A stretch of DNA of 64,000 nucleotides from Maribellus sediminis. GTDB lineage: Bacteria; Bacteroidota; Bacteroidia; Bacteroidales; Prolixibacteraceae. Position numbers and translations under genes: made by a program. The stretch covers positions 682,001-746,000 of the forward strand of contig NZ_WXUB01000003.1 of the NCBI RefSeq assembly GCF_011799805.1. The letters run 5' to 3'. Shown piece after piece: positions 60,505-64,000 of this stretch (within the stretch, counting starts at the first letter, position 1; every line of letters starts with the position of its first letter). The notes beneath the pieces were generated by a model. That model saw only the letters and a program-made list of their open reading frames with translations, ran no database searches and was not told where the DNA came from.

Positions 60505-61014
60505 ATGAATCGTTTACTGCTACTTATCGCTTTAATGGCAATTTCGGTTTCAGCCTTTTCTTCTGATGGCTTTTATCCCGAAAACAAGGCTCTAAGTCAA
60601 CTTCAGAAAGCCTTAAAAAATAAGGACCTGGAGTTGGGAGATTGCATCGACTTAAGCGACGAACTGGCGGAAGGCCGCAACTTGGTTGCGTACCGATTTA
60701 CTTACCCGGGTGAAGCTAAACAGTGGTATGCCGTGTTTACAGAGTCGAAAGGACGTTACGAGATGTTCGACTACTTAGTGGTTATTAATCCAAAAGGCGA
60801 AATTGAGACTGTAAAGGTTTTGAAATACCGTTCCGAACATGGCGGCGAAATTGCATCATCAAAGTGGCTGTCACAATTCGAGCATTACTCGGGAGGCGAT
60901 TTGTATTACGAAGAAGAAATTTCAGCTATTTCCGGTGCTACCATTTCGGCCATGTCGATTACTCGCGACATTCCAAAAGTGGTTCGCATTATTCAATCGC
61001 ATAGCAATGAATAG
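60505..61014 (+). CDS. Periplasmic FMN-binding protein (flavinylation motif)
   Basis: Start at ATG 60505 (MNRLLLLI), giving a signal peptide ending SAFSS; the frame is open to 60484. 169 residues. The FMN-binding domain (about 65-165) carries EEISAISGATISAMSIT with the flavinylated Thr146 in SGAT, as in RnfG/NqrC and PplA-type proteins where ApbE links FMN to Thr. It is expected to take part in electron transfer in the periplasm. It lies 11 bp after the porin gene and is followed by a terminator. Confidence 0.9.
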   Translation: MNRLLLLIALMAISVSAFSSDGFYPENKALSQLQKALKNKDLELGDCIDLSDELAEGRNLVAYRFTYPGEAKQWYAVFTESKGRYEMFDYLVVINPKGEIETVKVLKYRSEHGGEIASSKWLSQFEHYSGGDLYYEEEISAISGATISAMSITRDIPKVVRIIQSHSNE

Positions 61015-61070
61015 CAATAATAGAATTAGGGACTAAATTACAGTCCGACATAACGTTTTTTGAATGATGA

Positions 61071-61106
61071 AAAAACCATGCCCGATGTAAGGCATGGTTT
61101 TTCTTT
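61071..61106 (+). terminator. Terminator after porin-FMN operon
   Basis: AAAAACCATGCC (61071-61082) pairs exactly with GGCATGGTTTTT (61091-61102), 8-nt loop, followed by CTTTT. It closes the porin/FMN transcript. Confidence 0.85.
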
Positions 61107-61339
61107 TACGAAGTAATTAGTTTTTCCGGATTGAGCCGGATAATTTGTGTACTGCCTTTCATACTTTTTGTTTGCCGTTATTTCAATCACGATTTCGCGG
61201 CTTTCACTGTTAATGTTTGAGGCAGGAATGTTGTGCCATGTAGTCCAGGGAAAATCAAAATATTTATAATAACAAGATTTTCAATTTCGCCGAATTTATT
61301 ACACTTTTGAAACTTCGGTTCAAGAATATGGTGTAGAAT
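61107..61339. promoter_or_regulatory. Leader region of the Y_Y_Y sensor gene
   Basis: 233 bp, AT-rich, presumably with the promoter of the sensor gene; together with the terminator this makes a gap of 325 bp after the FMN gene. No repeat-family element is present. Confidence 0.35.
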
Positions 61340-64000
61340 ATGATTAACAGGCGAAATATTTTTGGGATACTAATAAAGAATGCATTCATGTGGATTCTTG
61401 TATGCTTCGCCATATACAGTTCTGCGCTTCCTGCACTTGAATTTCAGCAAATCACCAAAGAAGACGGACTTTCGCACAACAATGTCGAATGTATTCTACA
61501 GGACAGGAATGGATTTATGTGGTTTGGAACCCGGAACGGATTGTGCCGATTCGACGGATACGATTTTAAGATCTATTTAAAAAACTCTGATCCGGGATCG
61601 ATTTCAGGGAACCGGATTTTATCGATGGCGGAAGATCAGGATGGAAACATCTGGATTGGTACCTACCAGAACGGGGTAAGCAAATTTGATGCGAGAACCA
61701 ACACGTTTGAACGATACGACAGTATCGGGAACATCGGTAACCAGGTTTATTCGGTTAGTGTTTTGAGTGATAACACCGTCTGCCTGGGCACAAACTATGG
61801 TTTAACTTTATATTATCCCGAACAGGATAGTTTTTACACTTACACTCCGAACACCGGTCAGGGATTAAACTCGTTCATGGTTAGCGACGTGATTGAAACT
61901 ACAGAAGGAGAAGTTTATGTGGCCACATGGGAAGCGGATATTCAGCGTTTCAACCGGGAATCAAATCGATTTGAATCAATTGCTTATCAACAAGGAAACC
62001 GGGCCGTTTCGAATTATAGAAAAAGGCTGCTGGATGATGAGAATGGGAATTTATGGATAGCCGCTAATATTCACGGGCTATTTAAATACAACATTCAGTC
62101 GGGGGATGTGAAATTCTATTTTGAGGGTGATAACGAATTGAATACCGATGTGCTGAACGGCGACATGGTCAGAGCACCGGATGGAAAAATATGGTTGGCT
62201 ACAGATGGCGGCGGCATCAATGTTTTCAATCCCGAAAACGAAACATTCGATTACCTGACACATGACGGGCTCCGGGAAAACAGCCTGCCTTCGAATAACA
62301 TCTACACCTTGTTTATCGACCGGAGCAACCGATTTTGGATAGGAACCTTTAAGAGTGGTGTGGCCTTGTATGATCCCCAGCAACACCGGTTTAAAAATAG
62401 CCAGCTGCCTGACAATATATTTTCCTTTTTTAAGGATAAATCTGTTTTGAGTGTTTTTGAAGACAGCAGGGAGAATATCTGGATCGGAACCGACGGCTAT
62501 GGCTTACATAAAATCACTGATTTTAATAAACTTACCAGTTATTATACCGAAGAGAACAATAAAAACAGCATCTCCTCAAACGTAATTACCAGCATAACCG
62601 AGGATGCTGAAGGCAAAATTCTGATCGGAACCTATACCGGGGGGCTCTGTGTTTACGATCCGGCAAGCGATAAGTTTACCCGCCATCTTCCTGAATCGAA
62701 TAATAACCAAAAGATCCACTCGGATAATGTTTGGACCCTGCTTTCCGACAGTGAAGGGAACAACTGGCTCGGCCTGCTGGGCAACGGCGTTGATTTGTAT
62801 TATCCGAAAACGAACGTATTCAAAAATGTTGGTCCGTATTCCAACGAGCTCATTAAAGTAGGGCATCCCAATGTAATGGCACTTTTGGAGGACGCCGATG
62901 GTGATATTTGGTTTGGAACCGAAGGCGATGGTATATACATCTATGATAAGCAGGCGGGAAAAATGTTACGCCTGGATACCCAGCCAAAATCAACGGTATG
63001 CCGCGAAGGTGTTATCAAGGATTTTTACCAGGACGGCAATGGTGAGATCTGGATCGCAACCGAAGGAAGCGGGCTTTTCAAATACAATAAAGCTGATAAA
63101 TCGATAAAGCAATACACAACAGAAGATGGTTTGCCCGGAATGATCACCATGGGTATCCAGGAAGATCGAACAGGTAATATCTGGGTATCGACCTATGACG
63201 GCCTGGCACGTTACGATAAAAAGAACAATGTTTTTACGGCCTTTTACAGTTACGATGGACTGACTTCAAATGAATTCAATGCAGAAGCATTTATAAAGTT
63301 GAATAACGGCTATTTCATTCTGGGATCGGTTGCCGGCATCGATGTTTTCGATCCGGTTTCCATCTCATTTAATCAGAATATTCCTCCCTTGTTTTTCACG
63401 AAGCTGACGATACTTAACCAGGAAATTACGCCCAACCAAACTTCAGGGAAGAAGCGCTATCTCGAAGAAGATATTCTTTATACAAAGGAGTTAACACTGA
63501 ATTACAGCGATAAAATTTTCGCTATCGAGTTTGTTGCTCTAAACTACACCCAACCACAAAAATGTCAGTACAAATACATGCTCGAAGGTTTCGACAACGA
63601 CTGGATTTTTACTTCACCCAATCGCCGATTTGCTACCTATTCAAATTTGCACGAGGGATTTTACACCTTTAAGGTTCAGGCATCGAATAACGATGGAAGA
63701 TGGGGGAATAACCAAATCGAACTGAAGATCAGGGTGCTTCCACCATTTTGGAAAACCAGTTGGTTTATTGCATTGGCGCTGGTTTTGGTTCTAGGAATCT
63801 TGTTTGCCGCTTACCGCTACAGGGTAAATTTGTTGAAGAACAGGTTCCTGCAGGAGAAAGCGTCAAAAGAAAAGCAGATTATTGAATTGGAAAAGCAGAA
63901 CGTTGAAAAGGAACTTGAAAAACTAACTTACTACTCGGTATATCGGAAACGGATTTTAGTGAATTATAAAATCAGGTTGCAATCCTTGTCATTAAAAGCC
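61340..64000 (+). CDS. Two-component-type sensor with propeller and Y_Y_Y domain (partial, C-terminus outside window)
   Basis: The frame runs 887 codons from ATG 61340 to the window edge. A signal/anchor segment (about 8-32) is followed by ITKEDGLSHNNVECILQDRNGFMWFGT, the first of about a dozen two-component propeller repeats (WxGT-type motifs to about residue 660), a Y_Y_Y domain (about 690-805: YKYMLEGFDNDWIFTSPNR, YSNLHEGFYTFKVQASN), a membrane helix (about 810-830, WFIALALVLVLGILFAAY) and a coiled coil with EKQNVEKELEKLTYYSVYRK. The coiled coil resembles members ending in a LuxR helix-turn-helix rather than a kinase, but this part is not visible. It likely senses a carbohydrate or other extracellular cue. 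Confidence 0.88.
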   Translation, partial: MINRRNIFGILIKNAFMWILVCFAIYSSALPALEFQQITKEDGLSHNNVECILQDRNGFMWFGTRNGLCRFDGYDFKIYLKNSDPGSISGNRILSMAEDQDGNIWIGTYQNGVSKFDARTNTFERYDSIGNIGNQVYSVSVLSDNTVCLGTNYGLTLYYPEQDSFYTYTPNTGQGLNSFMVSDVIETTEGEVYVATWEADIQRFNRESNRFESIAYQQGNRAVSNYRKRLLDDENGNLWIAANIHGLFKYNIQSGDVKFYFEGDNELNTDVLNGDMVRAPDGKIWLATDGGGINVFNPENETFDYLTHDGLRENSLPSNNIYTLFIDRSNRFWIGTFKSGVALYDPQQHRFKNSQLPDNIFSFFKDKSVLSVFEDSRENIWIGTDGYGLHKITDFNKLTSYYTEENNKNSISSNVITSITEDAEGKILIGTYTGGLCVYDPASDKFTRHLPESNNNQKIHSDNVWTLLSDSEGNNWLGLLGNGVDLYYPKTNVFKNVGPYSNELIKVGHPNVMALLEDADGDIWFGTEGDGIYIYDKQAGKMLRLDTQPKSTVCREGVIKDFYQDGNGEIWIATEGSGLFKYNKADKSIKQYTTEDGLPGMITMGIQEDRTGNIWVSTYDGLARYDKKNNVFTAFYSYDGLTSNEFNAEAFIKLNNGYFILGSVAGIDVFDPVSISFNQNIPPLFFTKLTILNQEITPNQTSGKKRYLEEDILYTKELTLNYSDKIFAIEFVALNYTQPQKCQYKYMLEGFDNDWIFTSPNRRFATYSNLHEGFYTFKVQASNNDGRWGNNQIELKIRVLPPFWKTSWFIALALVLVLGILFAAYRYRVNLLKNRFLQEKASKEKQIIELEKQNVEKELEKLTYYSVYRKRILVNYKIRLQSLSLKA

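Noticed and set aside
1-64000. tRNA, rRNA or riboswitch genes
   Set aside because: Looked for cloverleaf-type and conserved rRNA stretches by eye and saw none; a covariance search would be needed to exclude small RNAs.

Overview
The window looks like a chromosomal segment of a facultatively or strictly anaerobic Bacteroidota, most likely of the Marinilabiliales/Prolixibacteraceae type. This placement is inferred from: type IX secretion (T9SS) C-terminal sorting domains on four exported proteins, Bacteroidota-style TAnnTTTG promoter elements, the Bacteroidota-restricted small family Lacal_2735, DUF5777-like barrels, many SPI/SPII-exported proteins of unknown function, and sensor proteins with GAF-type and Y_Y_Y domains. 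No rRNA, tRNA, CRISPR array or recognisable transposase was seen.

Layout. 1-2232: 5' part of a large minus-strand sensor gene that runs off the left edge. 2.7-5.7 kb: M20 amidohydrolase, lipocalin-like lipoprotein, outer-membrane barrel. 6.2-10.2 kb: pyruvate formate-lyase, its activase and a formate channel, an anaerobic pyruvate-to-acetyl-CoA plus formate module. 10.3-17.7 kb: M1 aminopeptidase, acyl-CoA dehydrogenase-like enzyme, DPP-IV-like S9 peptidase, SGNH hydrolase. 17.8-25.5 kb: two tandem Lacal_2735 proteins, a SOUL haem-binding protein with a probable nonsense mutation, TetR-AarF operon, unknown exported proteins, a DUF4242/AraC fusion regulator and a truncated haemoglobin.

25.5-45.3 kb is repeat-rich accessory DNA. 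At least four families of composite palindromic repeats lie between isolated genes (MerR, S8 protease, lipoproteins, GYD protein, citrate synthase, DcaP-like porin). Two small nuclease genes (DUF559 and GIY-YIG) sit exactly where other copies of the same repeats are empty, and a decayed GIY-YIG tail lies in a third repeat. The same zone carries a compact four-gene minus-strand operon with two overlapping HNH nucleases, one with an N-terminus resembling the DNA-phosphorothioate-binding SBD of McrA-type enzymes, next to two broken vsr-like gene fragments. This is my best candidate for a restriction/defence locus and a nuclease-driven repeat system.

45.3-53.6 kb: tocopherol-cyclase-like protein, membrane metalloprotease-like protein, secreted CotH-type protein, GH53 galactanase, paralogue of the 21.7-kb exported protein, lipoprotein, DoxX. 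53.9-61.0 kb is a respiratory/redox block: a DUF2892 membrane protein; a cupredoxin with four 315-bp repeats, a DUF5777-like barrel and a Rieske protein in one operon; an HsmA-like membrane protein; a haemerythrin protein coupled to a LuxR-type regulator with a degenerate receiver; then a porin and a periplasmic FMN-binding protein. The porin promoter and the pflB promoter share a palindrome at the same distance from a TAnnTTTG element, suggesting co-regulation of fermentation and electron-transfer genes. The right edge cuts a Y_Y_Y/propeller one-component or hybrid sensor.
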